Positions 9,548-18,215 of a stretch of 64,000 nucleotides of DNA are shown piece after piece. This stretch comes from JBAZWE01 sp041658605 (GTDB lineage Bacteria; Actinomycetota; Thermoleophilia; BMS3ABIN01): contig JBAZZU010000007.1 of assembly GCA_041658605.1 (NCBI GenBank), positions 14,979 to 78,978 of the forward strand, in the 5' to 3' direction. The position numbers and the translations under genes are program-made. Each line of letters begins with the position of its first letter. Position 1 is the first letter of the stretch. The notes under the pieces are model-generated. The model was not told where the DNA came from, ran no database searches, and worked only from the letters and a program-made list of their open reading frames with translations.

Positions 9548-10072
9548 TTGGCTTACTCTGTAGGCGACAAGGTTGTTTACCCCCACCACGGGGCCGGCAC
9601 GGTCATAAAGAAGGAAAAGCGCGATGTGTTGGGCGAAAAGCGCGAGTACCTCACGATCCAGATTTTACATAACGACATGACTGTGATGGTCCCTGTCGAG
9701 AGCGCGGACAAGGCTGGCCTGAGGAAGGTCATCGCCAAGAATGACGTGGAAGAAGTCATGGCGGTGCTTCGTCAGGACGAGACGAACATGCCGAAGAACT
9801 GGAACCGGCGTTTCAAGCACAACCGTGAGAAGATCAAGACGGGTGATATTTTCGAGCTGGCCGAGGTTGTCCGGAACCTGTCGATCCGCGAGGCTGAGAA
9901 AGGTCTCTCCACGGGTGAGAAGCAGATGTTCAACCGCGCCAAGAAGATCCTGGCGAGCGAGCTGATGTACGCGCGCGGGCTGGACGAGGACCAGGCGGAC
10001 AAGTTCCTGGACGGCGTGCTCAAAGAGCTTGGGCCGACTGTCACCGCAAGAAAAATGGACGACGCCCTTTAG
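9548..10072 (+). CDS. carD: CarD/CdnL family transcription regulator
   Basis: The 174-residue protein has the N-terminal RNA-polymerase-interacting Tudor-like domain (VGDKVVYPHHGAGTV, then EYLTIQI) and a helical C-terminal DNA-binding domain with the conserved NWNRRFKHN and GLSTGEKQMFNRAK segments. CarD binds the RNA polymerase beta subunit and stabilises open promoter complexes. The best start is TTG 9548 (MAYSVGDKV) behind a GGGAGGAGG ribosome site. A strong terminator follows, so the upstream transcription unit ends here. Confidence 0.95.
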   Translation: MAYSVGDKVVYPHHGAGTVIKKEKRDVLGEKREYLTIQILHNDMTVMVPVESADKAGLRKVIAKNDVEEVMAVLRQDETNMPKNWNRRFKHNREKIKTGDIFELAEVVRNLSIREAEKGLSTGEKQMFNRAKKILASELMYARGLDEDQADKFLDGVLKELGPTVTARKMDDAL

Positions 10073-10110
10073 GCCACGGGCAGCGTTCTGATCAAAAGTA
10101 TTTGAATCAA

Positions 10111-10138
10111 GCCGCCGGCGGAACCGGCGGCTTTTTTT
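10111..10138 (+). terminator. Intrinsic terminator after carD
   Basis: A perfect GC stem (GCCGCCGG at 10111-10118 with CCGGCGGC at 10124-10131) is followed by seven T residues. Confidence 0.92.
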
Positions 10139-10248
10139 ATGGGGCGGGACCCAGGAATGTGCGCGCCCCGGGCATCTGGCGGACCGCCGATGCGGATATT
10201 GCAGTTTTGTGCTTGAAACTCGACACGGGAAAATGGAAACTAGCACAT

Positions 10249-10968
10249 ATGGTAATCGGTGTGATCATAGCCGCCGGAGGAATCGGCCGCCGCATGCAGG
10301 CGGGGGGATCGAAGCAGCTCCTTTCGCTCATGGGGAAACCTGTGCTCGCCCATACGGTCTCGCTCTTCGAGGAGCTGGATATGGTGAGCGAGATCGTCAT
10401 CGCCATCGATCCCGGCGACGTGGCCCGCTGCCGCCGGGAGGTCGTGGAGCAATTCGGTCTCAGTAAGGTGACCGCGGTTGTCCCCGGGGGAGAAAGCAGG
10501 GCTGAGTCCGTGGGCAAGGCGCTGGCTGCAATCAGTACTTCCATCGACGTCGTGCTCGTCCATGACGGCGCCCGGCCCCTGCTGTCGGCGGACCTCCTTC
10601 GCCGGGGCTTACGGGATTTCGATGACGGTTCATGTGACGGCGTGGTTTTTGGTTTGCCGGTTACGGATACCATAAAGGAAGTAGGCATCAACAGCAGACT
10701 GGTCACGCGGACACCCGACCGTTCCCGCTTCTGGGCCGCGCAGACGCCGCAGATTTTCAAGCGGGACATCCTGGAGAAAGCTTACAGCGCGGCGCCGGAT
10801 GCACTGGCGCAGGCGACCGACGACGCCTCGCTCGTCGAGCGCATCGGCGGCTGGGTGAGGATGGTGCCCGGCAGCCGGGAGAACATCAAGCTGACGGACC
10901 CGTTCGACCTGCAGCTGGCGGAAACGATTCTAAGGAACCGGGAAGAGAGCACGGAGGTGACGACTTGA
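10249..10968 (+). CDS. ispD: 2-C-methyl-D-erythritol 4-phosphate cytidylyltransferase
   Basis: The 239-residue protein catalyses the third step of the MEP isoprenoid pathway, adding CMP to methylerythritol phosphate. The nucleotide-binding start IIAAGGIGRRM and the VHDGARPLLS segment are diagnostic. ATG 10249 gives the normal length; the upstream extension of the frame runs back through the carD terminator and is not coding. It overlaps ispF by four bases (TTGA), indicating coupled translation. Confidence 0.95.
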   Translation: MVIGVIIAAGGIGRRMQAGGSKQLLSLMGKPVLAHTVSLFEELDMVSEIVIAIDPGDVARCRREVVEQFGLSKVTAVVPGGESRAESVGKALAAISTSIDVVLVHDGARPLLSADLLRRGLRDFDDGSCDGVVFGLPVTDTIKEVGINSRLVTRTPDRSRFWAAQTPQIFKRDILEKAYSAAPDALAQATDDASLVERIGGWVRMVPGSRENIKLTDPFDLQLAETILRNREESTEVTT

Positions 10969-11468
10969 ATATCAGGACCGGGATCGGAATGGACGCCCAC
11001 CGCTTCGCCGAAGGCAGGAAGCTGGTGCTGGGCGGTGTCGCGATAGACCATCCGCTCGGGCTGGAAGGCCACTCCGACGCCGACGTCTTAAGCCACGCGA
11101 TCGCCGACGCGCTGCTCGGGGCTGCCGGGCTTGAGGATATAGGCCACTATTTCCCGGACAGCGAACCGGAATGGAAGGACGTATCCAGCCTGGAGATTCT
11201 CAGGGACGTGGCCGAACTGGTGCGCCGCCGCGGGTGCAAGATCGGAAATGTCGACGCGGTGGTGGTGGCCGAGGCGCCGAGGATCGCGCCTCATCGCCAG
11301 GAGATGTGCGCGCGGCTGGCGGATGCCATGGAGGTTTCCACAGTAGCGGTCACGGTCCGCGGGACGACCACTGAGGGCATGGGCTTTACCGGCAGGGGCG
11401 AGGGAATCGCGGTGCTGGCGACATGTTTGGTAGAATGCATGGGTATTGTGACTGACATGGACCTATAG
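10965..11468 (+). CDS. ispF: 2-C-methyl-D-erythritol 2,4-cyclodiphosphate synthase
   Basis: At 167 residues this is a typical IspF. It has the zinc site GMDAHRF near the N-terminus, EGHSDADVLSHAIADALLG with further metal ligands, and DIGHYFPDSEPEWK. The C-terminal TTTEGMGFTGRGEGIA is the substrate loop. It makes the cyclic diphosphate of the MEP pathway. The start is TTG, overlapping the ispD stop. Confidence 0.96.
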   Translation: MNIRTGIGMDAHRFAEGRKLVLGGVAIDHPLGLEGHSDADVLSHAIADALLGAAGLEDIGHYFPDSEPEWKDVSSLEILRDVAELVRRRGCKIGNVDAVVVAEAPRIAPHRQEMCARLADAMEVSTVAVTVRGTTTEGMGFTGRGEGIAVLATCLVECMGIVTDMDL

Positions 11469-11490
11469 AAACCGGCGGGGAGAGTGATCA

Positions 11491-11838
11491 ATGTATGCCA
11501 TAAATTTTTATTCGCATTTCTACGATGACCAGCTGCGGCAGCGGCGCAAGACGGCGACCATCCGGCTGGGAGACAAAAGCCACAAATATAAAAAAGGACA
11601 ACTTGTCTGGATAACCATCGGGCGCAAGTACGGCCCGCGCCAGAAACTGTTCACGGCGATAATTGACAGCGTCGAGGTCAAGCCCATCGACGACGTCAGC
11701 CCGAGGGATGTCGAGCGCGAGAATCCCGAGTTCCGACGGGTCGACGAGGTCGTGCATCTGCTCAGCCAGGTATATAACCGTCCGGTTACGCTGCAGGACA
11801 TGGTGACCGTGGTCCACTTTTCGGACGTCACCGAGTAG
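11491..11838 (+). CDS. ASCH-domain RNA-binding-type protein
   Basis: The 115-residue protein fits the ASCH fold (PUA-like beta barrel): an N-terminal YDDQLRQRRKTATIRLGDKS segment resembling the ASCH signature, a KKGQLVWITIG strand and a FTAIIDSVEVKP strand. ASCH proteins are thought to bind RNA or act on modified nucleosides; the actual role here is unknown. It is read from ATG behind a GGGGAGAG site, 22 bases after ispF and 30 before gltX, so it is probably in the same operon. Confidence 0.8.
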   Translation: MYAINFYSHFYDDQLRQRRKTATIRLGDKSHKYKKGQLVWITIGRKYGPRQKLFTAIIDSVEVKPIDDVSPRDVERENPEFRRVDEVVHLLSQVYNRPVTLQDMVTVVHFSDVTE

Positions 11839-11868
11839 CCGCGGCCGCCGCGTCTTCTGAACCAGTCA

Positions 11869-13374
11869 ATGGCAGACCATCATTCCCTCCCAGGCCCGGC
11901 CAGGGTGCGTTTCGCGCCCAGCCCCACGGGCACCCTGCATGTAGGCTCGGCCCGCACCGCGCTCTATAACTACCTTTTTGCCAGGCATTCCGGGGGCGAA
12001 CTGGTGCTCCGCATCGAGGACACCGACGTCGCCCGCTCCAGCACCGGGTTCGAAGAGTCGATCATGGCCGACCTCCGCTGGCTGGGGCTCGACTGGGACG
12101 AAGGCCCTGATGTCGGCGGCGGCCAGGGCCCCTACCGCCAGAGCGAGCGTTCCGCGCAGGGCATCTACCGCGAAGCCGCCGAACGGCTGCTTGTGGAGGG
12201 AAAGGCCTATCGCTGTTTCTGCTCGCAGGAACGGCTGGAAGAGCTCAAGCAGGAGACTCTGGCGCGGGGCGAGATGCCCAGGTACGACCGCTGCTGCGAA
12301 AGCCTTCCCATCGGGGAGGCCGAGGCGAGGGTCGCCGGAGGAGAGCAGGCCACGATCCGCTTCCGTATCCCCGAATGCGAGATCAGCGTCAACGACGTCA
12401 TCCACGGACCGACAAGATTTTCTTCGGATGTCCTCGGCGACTTCATCATCCTGAAGTCCGACGGCGGTGTCTCATATAACTTCGCGGTCGTCGTGGACGA
12501 CATCGCCATGGAGATCACGCATGTAATACGAGGTGAGGACCACCTGACGAACACCGCCCGGCAGCAGCTCGTTTTCGAGGCTTTCGGTCACGAGCCGCCC
12601 GCGTTCGCGCACCACTCGCTGGTCATGGGCGCCGACGGCGGCAAGCTGTCCAAGCGCCACGGGGCGACCTCGGTCGGCGACTTCAGGCGCATGGGATATC
12701 TGCCGTCCGCCATCATAAATTACCTGGCCCTGCTTTCCTGGTCGCCCGGTGACGGCGAGGAGAAGATGGACAAGGCCCGGATGGAAAAGCAGTTCGAGCT
12801 TCATCGCGTCAGCAAGAGCCCGGCGATCTTTGACATCCAGAAACTGAACTGGCTGAACGGATTGCATATACGCGACCTGGGCCCGGATGAACTGGGCCAG
12901 GCCCTGCAGCCATTCCTGGTGGACGCCGGACTTGAAATCACACCCGGGCAGCTGGCAGTGGCAGAGGCGGCCGTGCAGACCGGGCTTGTGACATTCGCCG
13001 ACTCCGCCGCCATGATCAGCGAATTTTTCGACATGGTCCCGCTTGAGGAAGCGGAAGACGCCAGTGAGATCACCGACGATCAGGCGAGGGCTGTGCTTAA
13101 GATGGCGCTGGCGCAGGCAGGGCGGATGCCCCTGGCGGCGGATATTGCCGCGGTGGGAGTCGAAGCTGGCCTGGAGGCTGCGCGCGAACTGGTCAAGGAG
13201 TTAAAAAACGCTTGCAAGGCCGAGGAAATACCGCCGAAGCGCCTTTTCCGCACGCTCAGGATCGCGCTTACCGGCAGGACGTCCGGGCCCGAGCTCCCCT
13301 TCCTGCTCGCGGGGCTTGGCCGCGAAACGTTAACGGAGCGGCTTGAATCAGCCCGACAGTTTGCTGCAGAATAG
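11869..13374 (+). CDS. gltX: Glutamate--tRNA ligase, class I
   Basis: The 501-residue protein has the HIGH-type motif in APSPTGTLHVGSARTALYNY (near residue 15-35) and the KMSKS-type motif KLSKRHG (near residue 260), followed by a helical anticodon-binding domain. It charges tRNA-Glu, and possibly tRNA-Gln if the organism uses the transamidation route. The start is ATG. cysS follows after 14 bases. Confidence 0.96.
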   Translation: MADHHSLPGPARVRFAPSPTGTLHVGSARTALYNYLFARHSGGELVLRIEDTDVARSSTGFEESIMADLRWLGLDWDEGPDVGGGQGPYRQSERSAQGIYREAAERLLVEGKAYRCFCSQERLEELKQETLARGEMPRYDRCCESLPIGEAEARVAGGEQATIRFRIPECEISVNDVIHGPTRFSSDVLGDFIILKSDGGVSYNFAVVVDDIAMEITHVIRGEDHLTNTARQQLVFEAFGHEPPAFAHHSLVMGADGGKLSKRHGATSVGDFRRMGYLPSAIINYLALLSWSPGDGEEKMDKARMEKQFELHRVSKSPAIFDIQKLNWLNGLHIRDLGPDELGQALQPFLVDAGLEITPGQLAVAEAAVQTGLVTFADSAAMISEFFDMVPLEEAEDASEITDDQARAVLKMALAQAGRMPLAADIAAVGVEAGLEAARELVKELKNACKAEEIPPKRLFRTLRIALTGRTSGPELPFLLAGLGRETLTERLESARQFAAE

Positions 13375-13388
13375 GAAAGAAACTTTTT

Positions 13389-14831
13389 ATGAATAATCAC
13401 AACATCAAAATCTACAACACACTCACGCGCGGCAAGGAAGATTTCAATCCGCGCGACCCGGGCAAAGTCGGCATCTACGTCTGCGGGCCTACGGTGTACG
13501 GTTTTGTACACGTCGGCAACGCGCGCCCCTATGTTTTCTTCGCGGTGCTTTCACGCTACCTGGGCAAGATCGGCTATGAAGTCAAACTGGTGGAGAACCT
13601 CACCGACGTCGACGACAAGATAATCGTGCGCGCCAACGAGGAAGGTGTCACCTCGGACGAGATCGCAAGGCGATTCTCCGCGGCCTATATCGAAGACACC
13701 GGCCGCCTGGGGTTGGGACGCCCAAACGTGGAACCCAAAGCCACGGAGCATATCGATGAGATCATCGAGCTCTGCGTGAGGCTGGTGGAGGCGGGCTTTG
13801 CTTACGAGACCGGCGGCAGCGTCTATTACCGCGTTTGCGAGTTCCCCAATTACGGAAAGCTTTCCGGCCAGAAGACGGACCAGATGAAACACTGCGAGCT
13901 GGCCCGCGACGGCGAGGCGAAGGAAAGCCCGCTGGATTTCGCCATCTGGAAGATGGCTAAACCGGGCGAGCCGAGCTGGAAGAGCCCCTGGGGGCAGGGA
14001 CGCCCCGGCTGGCACATCGAGTGCACCGCGATGTCGATGAAGTATCTCGGCGAGAATTTTGATATCCACGGCGGCGGCCGCGACCTCATCTTTCCCCACC
14101 ACGAGAACGAGGTGGCCCAGGCGGAGGCCGTGACCGGCCGGGCTTTCGCGCGCTACTGGATGCACAACGGCATGATCACCCGCAAGGACGAGAAGATGAG
14201 CAAGTCGATCGGCAACATCTTCCTGCTCCGGGAGTTCCTCAAGGAATACGACCCCAGGGTGCTCATCCTTTTCTTCATAAGCTGCCATTACCGCAGCCCG
14301 CTGGAGTTCTCGACCGGGAATCTCGAGGAGGCGGCCGGCATGCTCGAACGCTTCAGGAACTGTTTCTGGAAGATTAACAGCGTCATTGGGGTAAGCGGGC
14401 AAGATAGCGGCTCAGATGGCCGCTGTGAGGCTCTCGTGGCCGCTGTGACCCTCGCCAGGGAAGAGTTCCACGCCGAAATGCAGGATGATTTCAATACCGC
14501 TGGAGCGCTGGCCGCCGTTTTCAGCCTGGTCCGGGTGATCAATGAGTACGCCGAGGAGGCTTCTATCTCGAGAGACTTAAACACCGGACTCCTGGGTGAG
14601 GCGCGGGACCTGCTGGCGGAGCTGCTCTTTATGCTTGGAGTCGAGATAACTGCTGCGGACTATGGCGATTCGGTCCTGGAGGCTGGACTGCAGGAGCTGG
14701 TCGAGCAGCGCGAACGCGCGCGCGAGGCCGGCGACTGGGCAGAGGCTGACGCGGCACGCGACAGGCTGGCGGCCGCCGGTTACGAGATCCGGGATACGCC
14801 GCAGGGACCGAAGCTTGTGAAAAAAGGCTGA
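13389..14831 (+). CDS. cysS: Cysteine--tRNA ligase, class I
   Basis: The 480-residue protein begins with the zinc and HIGH region CGPTVYGFVHVGNARPY, has the second zinc-ligand segment GWHIECTAMS and HHENEVAQAEA, and the KMSKS motif EKMSKSIGN near residue 270. It ends in a DALR-type helical domain. It charges tRNA-Cys. It lies directly behind gltX, as in the Firmicute gltX-cysE-cysS region, but without cysE. Confidence 0.97.
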   Translation: MNNHNIKIYNTLTRGKEDFNPRDPGKVGIYVCGPTVYGFVHVGNARPYVFFAVLSRYLGKIGYEVKLVENLTDVDDKIIVRANEEGVTSDEIARRFSAAYIEDTGRLGLGRPNVEPKATEHIDEIIELCVRLVEAGFAYETGGSVYYRVCEFPNYGKLSGQKTDQMKHCELARDGEAKESPLDFAIWKMAKPGEPSWKSPWGQGRPGWHIECTAMSMKYLGENFDIHGGGRDLIFPHHENEVAQAEAVTGRAFARYWMHNGMITRKDEKMSKSIGNIFLLREFLKEYDPRVLILFFISCHYRSPLEFSTGNLEEAAGMLERFRNCFWKINSVIGVSGQDSGSDGRCEALVAAVTLAREEFHAEMQDDFNTAGALAAVFSLVRVINEYAEEASISRDLNTGLLGEARDLLAELLFMLGVEITAADYGDSVLEAGLQELVEQRERAREAGDWAEADAARDRLAAAGYEIRDTPQGPKLVKKG

Positions 14832-15021
14832 TCTGACGGCTGATAATTTTTTTGTACGGTATAATTTTTTCACGGGGGAGAGGCATCGGCGTAGAAGTGG
14901 TCCGTCTCTGCATCTGATAAACGAATGACAAGCTGAACGGATTATTTCCATCCCCTTATTATTTGTGTTTATACTTTATTGTGTTGTTGTCATCCCGAAC
15001 TGATCCTGGGACTGGGCTTTA

Positions 15022-15531
15022 ATGATCTGCATCATCGATGGCTATAACGTCATGCACGCTCTCGAGGAGGGCGCCGGCATCGCGGCCGATGACCTCGAGG
15101 AGAAGCGGAACTCATTCATCGAGAGCGTTATCAACGAAGCCGCCGTCAGCGGTGATGAGACCATCATCGTTTTCGACTCGACTGTTTCCAAGACTCCCGA
15201 GCGCCATCCCGTACCGGATACCCCCGTGACCGTCTATTTTGCCTCGTCCTCCGAGAGCGCGGACATCATAATCGGCAAACTCGTGCAGCAGAAACTCTCC
15301 GGGACCAAAGAAGATATCAGGGTCGTGAGCGCCGACTGGGAGGTCCAGAAGGGCGCCATGATGGCCCGGGTCGAGCGGGTGCCTCCAAGGAATTTTCTTG
15401 CCGAAATAAAGAATTTTGAAAAAAAGGTTGCAAATTCCTCACAAATGGATAGAATCCGTTGGAAGCTTGAACATAAAGTTGACGTAGAGACTTTGAAGAA
15501 ACTCGAAGATATGCGCAGGGGTCAGGACTAG
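15022..15531 (+). CDS. NYN-domain ribonuclease, YacP/Rae1 family
   Basis: The 169-residue protein has the YacP-type PIN-like fold: ICIIDGYNVMHAL at the start with the first catalytic Asp, VFDSTV in the middle, SADIIIGKLV and VVSADWEVQKGAMMARV with later acidic residues. The Bacillus homologue Rae1 cuts mRNA in the ribosomal A site. Position between cysS and sigH is the same as in Bacillus. The 190-bp gap upstream contains one TATAAT (14860-14865) without a convincing -35. Confidence 0.9.
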   Translation: MICIIDGYNVMHALEEGAGIAADDLEEKRNSFIESVINEAAVSGDETIIVFDSTVSKTPERHPVPDTPVTVYFASSSESADIIIGKLVQQKLSGTKEDIRVVSADWEVQKGAMMARVERVPPRNFLAEIKNFEKKVANSSQMDRIRWKLEHKVDVETLKKLEDMRRGQD

Positions 15532-15676
15532 AAGTCAGTCAGGCAGCTGCCGGCTCAAGCTTTAGGGAGACAAGCGGGAAGGTCTCAGGCGCCGATAGGC
15601 GAAAACCATTCTCGCGGGAGAGTAGTCCCAACGATTTATCAGGCTGGTCAGCCCGGTAAAGAGAGGGGGAGAAGTC

Positions 15677-16357
15677 TTGAGAAGTTTCATGGCGTGCAAA
15701 AAGATCGGAACTTCGCAGAAAGAGGCAAGCACGAGGCCGAGTCCTCAGATCGAGGACCTCAAACTGATCGCCAAGGCTCGCTCGGGGCAGCTCTACGCCT
15801 TCGAGACCCTCATCTCCAAGTACCACGGGTTCGTCAAGCTGAAGGCCAGCTCATATTTCATGTCGGGTGGCGACGCCGACGACCTGGTCCAGGAAGGGCT
15901 CATCGGCCTGACGAAGGCCATCCGCGATTACCGTGACGACCGCGAGGCCTCGTTCCGCAGTTTCGCCGAGCTTTGCATCACCCGCCAGATCATTACTGCC
16001 ATCAAGACGGCTTCCCGTCAGAAACACACGCCGCTCAACAGTTATCTGTCTCTGAGCCATTCTCCGGCCTCCCACGACGAGGGTGAGTGTTCGCTCGGGG
16101 ATATCCTGCCGGGGTCGCCGATTCACGATCCGCTCAATATCGTCATCAGTTCCGAAGAGGTGGCCAGCCTGAAGGATTGCCTCGGGCGGCTGCTAAGCGA
16201 GCTGGAAACCAGCGTGCTCAGCCTCTATCTCGAGGGCCATTCATACGAGCAGATAGCCGAAGACATAGGCTATGACACCAAAAGCGTCGATAACGCCCTG
16301 CAGAGGATTAAACGTAAAGTAGACCTTCACCTTCAGAGCCGCCAGGTCTTCCAGTAG
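15677..16357 (+). CDS. sigH: RNA polymerase sigma factor, SigH-like
   Basis: The 226-residue protein has region 2 (FETLISKYHGFVKLKASSYF, then DADDLVQEGLIGLTKAIRDY, the -10 recognition helix) and region 4 with a helix-turn-helix (LYLEGHSYEQIAEDIGYDTKSVDNALQRIKRK). It is closest to the sporulation/stationary-phase SigH group by context and motif. TTG 15677 follows a purine-rich GAGGGGGAGAAG site at good spacing; ATG 15689 is the alternative. Confidence 0.9.
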   Translation: MRSFMACKKIGTSQKEASTRPSPQIEDLKLIAKARSGQLYAFETLISKYHGFVKLKASSYFMSGGDADDLVQEGLIGLTKAIRDYRDDREASFRSFAELCITRQIITAIKTASRQKHTPLNSYLSLSHSPASHDEGECSLGDILPGSPIHDPLNIVISSEEVASLKDCLGRLLSELETSVLSLYLEGHSYEQIAEDIGYDTKSVDNALQRIKRKVDLHLQSRQVFQ

Positions 16358-16387
16358 GCCCGGATCCCAGCAAATTGCACGATTTCA

Positions 16388-16417
16388 GGGGCGCCCCAAC
16401 CGGCGCTCCTTTGTTTT
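16388..16417 (+). terminator. Intrinsic terminator after sigH
   Basis: Stem GGGGCGCC (16388-16395) pairs with GGCGCTCC (16402-16409), including one G-U pair, with a six-base loop and a TTTGTTTT tail. Confidence 0.8.
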
Positions 16418-16448
16418 ATAATAGTTCGGTTCCGATTGCATGGATGTC

Positions 16449-16572
16449 TGTCGTTCCAGGACGAACGTTATCTTGTCATTCTGAGGCAAACGTTTTATGT
16501 CGTTCTGAGGCGAACGCTAACATGTCATTCACGGGCGAACGCTATCTTGTCATTCTGAGGCGCAGCCGAAGA
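16449..16572. repeat. Five tandem degenerate 25-bp repeats
   Basis: Units beginning TGTCRTTC start at 16449, 16474, 16498, 16523 and 16548, a period of 24-25 bp. Unit consensus is TGTCATTCTGAGGC followed by GAACGYTATCT. The last unit runs into CGCAGCCGAAGAATCT, which resembles the dispersed 'TGTCATTCTGAGC...GAAGAATCT' repeats seen in many bacterial genomes. The array lies between the sigH terminator and the tRNA-Thr gene and has no coding frame. Confidence 0.8.
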
Positions 16573-16607
16573 ATCTGCTCTTAATGTCGATCGGAACAGT
16601 TTTACCA

Positions 16608-16684
16608 GCCGGTGTAGCTCAGTTGGCTAGAGCAGCTGATTTGTAATCAGCAGGCCACGGGTTCGAATCCTGTCACCGGCTCCA
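16608..16684 (+). tRNA. tRNA-Thr (anticodon TGT)
   Basis: A complete cloverleaf can be drawn: acceptor GCCGGTG/CACCGGC, D-stem GCTC/GAGC, anticodon stem GCTGA/TCAGC with loop TTTGTAA, T-stem ACGGG/CCTGT with TTCGAAT, discriminator T and an encoded CCA. It is the left end of the prophage. It differs from the copy at 57428 only in the D-loop. Confidence 0.97.
16628..16684. repeat. attL core: 57-bp direct repeat
   Basis: The 57 bases from the D-stem side to the CCA end of this tRNA are identical to 57447-57503, and similarity stops right after the CCA. This is the expected product of integrase-mediated insertion into the 3' part of a tRNA gene. Confidence 0.9.
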
Positions 16685-16707
16685 AAACCCTCGACCGTCA
16701 CTCCAGT

Positions 16708-16911
16708 CTAACTAGCTATCCTCCTGCGGGCTTCTTGTGCGACCCATGCGTCAACCTCGCCGCCATCCCATAGCCTGATCGGCTCCGAAATAACCGGCTT
16801 TGGAAAATCATCACGCTTCGTGTAGTAATCCATCAAATTCCCTGCGATCGGTTTTCCTGTGGCTTTCGTCATGGCTTCGCGTACATTACTGAGTTTGTAC
16901 AGTTTTACCAT
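16708..16911 (-). CDS. AlpA/excisionase-type small DNA-binding protein
   Basis: The 67-residue protein starts at ATG 16911 (MVKLYKLSNVREA). It has the winged-helix layout of AlpA/Xis-like proteins: a first helix pair, a Y-T-K-R-D-D-FPKPV segment, then IRLWDGGEVDAWVAQEARRR, matching the usual 'FP.P...R.W...EV..W' pattern. It sits 24 bp inside attL, where excisionases are commonly found, and probably directs excision or regulates it. An upstream ATG at 16947 would add 12 residues. A TTGCAT box with a TAGGAT box 17 bp away could be its promoter. Confidence 0.65.
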   Translation of the reverse strand: MVKLYKLSNVREAMTKATGKPIAGNLMDYYTKRDDFPKPVISEPIRLWDGGEVDAWVAQEARRRIAS

Positions 16912-17058
16912 TAAGGGAATCCTATAATAATTATTGAACGTATGCAAGTGTTTTTGAAAGAAATTATCATCTCGTGTCCATCAGGATTACTTATCGTTTA
17001 CATGAACTTATTTTTGTGGTAGTGTTTCAGCTCTTAAAAGATCACGGGGGAGGTTGTT

Positions 17059-17661
17059 TTGAAACCCAAGTATTTACCACTCATCGTAATTCCCAGCGTA
17101 ATAGCCTTTTTCACCTTCTGGGTTATCGTGCTCGCAGTGATAGGCGCAATTACTGGAGCGGGCAAGAAAGAAGAACCGAAAACGGGCACAGTCGTCGAAG
17201 CGACCGATGTGCAAACAATAGCGACGCAGCCAGAGGTTAAAACGACTCAGGCGGTGGTACAACCACCCCCTCCGCTAACGCCTCAGGAAAATATAGCGCA
17301 GTCATCGAAGGTGGTTCTCAAGGATAGATTTCGTTCTGCTGAAGTGGGAGCTACGGGGGAGGCTATCATTCAGTTTGCCTCCGATGAGTACGCCTGGGAT
17401 GGCGATGCTATTAAACGTAAGGTCTGCGAAGACTCAGTAAAAACGGCCAAACAGATCTATGGCAACGAGGGATCCATAAACAGTCTTATTTTCCAACCGC
17501 ATGGCACAACAAAAGACACATACGGCAATGAACATGATCGGCAGCTTATAGTTATCAATATAAGTCGGGCCACATCGGACAAGATTAACCCTAGCGGTGT
17601 CGATTATGATAAATGTCCGGCCTTTGTGGATCACTATAGTGAACTCGTTAGCTTCGAATAA
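17059..17661 (+). CDS. Membrane-anchored extracytoplasmic protein of unknown function (possible lysogenic conversion gene)
   Basis: The 200-residue protein has one N-terminal transmembrane helix (YLPLIVIPSVIAFFTFWVIVL), a Pro/Thr/Gln-rich linker (residues about 40-80), and a C-terminal globular domain with two Cys residues that could pair outside the cell. TTG 17059 follows a strong GGGGGAGG site. It is one of only two phage genes on the plus strand, is less GC-rich than its neighbours and lies beside attL, the usual place for genes expressed from the prophage state. I do not recognise the family. Confidence 0.7.
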   Translation: MKPKYLPLIVIPSVIAFFTFWVIVLAVIGAITGAGKKEEPKTGTVVEATDVQTIATQPEVKTTQAVVQPPPPLTPQENIAQSSKVVLKDRFRSAEVGATGEAIIQFASDEYAWDGDAIKRKVCEDSVKTAKQIYGNEGSINSLIFQPHGTTKDTYGNEHDRQLIVINISRATSDKINPSGVDYDKCPAFVDHYSELVSFE

Positions 17662-17677
17662 TATTTTAGGGACATTA

Positions 17678-17711
17678 AAAGCCCGCCTATCGGTGAGGAC
17701 AGACGGGCTTT
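17678..17711 (-). terminator. Terminator of the phage late operon (probably bidirectional)
   Basis: Stem AAAGCCCG (17678-17685) pairs with CGGGCTTT (17704-17711). On the minus strand the stem is followed by TTTTAAT, ending transcription of the leftward late genes after the 17770 gene. It could also stop the plus-strand gene ending at 17661. Confidence 0.7.
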
Positions 17712-17769
17712 CGGGGAGTGCACCTGCGGCGAATGCCAGGTGGCGCCCGCCGCAAGAGTTATGTTTTTA

Positions 17770-18054
17770 TTATGGCGACAACCTATCCAGCCCCTCATGC
17801 CAGCCAGAGGCAACCGCGCCGATAAGCAGGCCGGTGCCGAAGGTGGTGGGACCAGCGCCAAGGATGACGAATCCGCCCATATCGCTCCAGACGTAGGCCA
17901 TGCCGATGCCGATGACGAAGGCCAGGATGTTCCACACGACCTTCAGCCGGGGGCTATCGCTCGGGTCGGCTGCGTTACGGACACCATCGACGATCTTTGT
18001 GACCACCAGGCCGAGACCGGCGACAGAGACGAGAACCATGATTAGATTTTCCAT
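17770..18054 (-). CDS. Small phage membrane protein, holin-like
   Basis: The 94-residue protein has two or three hydrophobic stretches: residues about 4-20, 40-58 and 63-84, separated by a polar loop with NAADPSDSPRLK. It is the last gene of the leftward late operon and is read from ATG behind a strong TAGGAGGTGATC site. Size, topology and position next to a cell-wall gene suggest a second holin. It is not a clear member of a named holin family to my eye. Confidence 0.6.
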   Translation of the reverse strand: MENLIMVLVSVAGLGLVVTKIVDGVRNAADPSDSPRLKVVWNILAFVIGIGMAYVWSDMGGFVILGAGPTTFGTGLLIGAVASGWHEGLDRLSP

Positions 18055-18215
18055 TCAGATCACCTCCTAAAAACGCTCGATTTGTGGTAGACCGCGGCAG
18101 CTGGGGCCCCGGATCCGCGATCGCAGCCGGTCCGTGCCACATTTGCAGGGGTTTTTTGAATCGGGGAAAATCGGCAGCGGTTTTACTTAGACACTAAAAC
18201 TGCTTGACATCAACC

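Noticed and set aside
10102..10248. Upstream extension of ispD
   Set aside because: It runs through the carD terminator and has no similarity to IspD; ATG 10249 gives the normal length.
16449..16572. CRISPR array
   Set aside because: The units are contiguous and degenerate, without unique spacers, and no cas genes are present.
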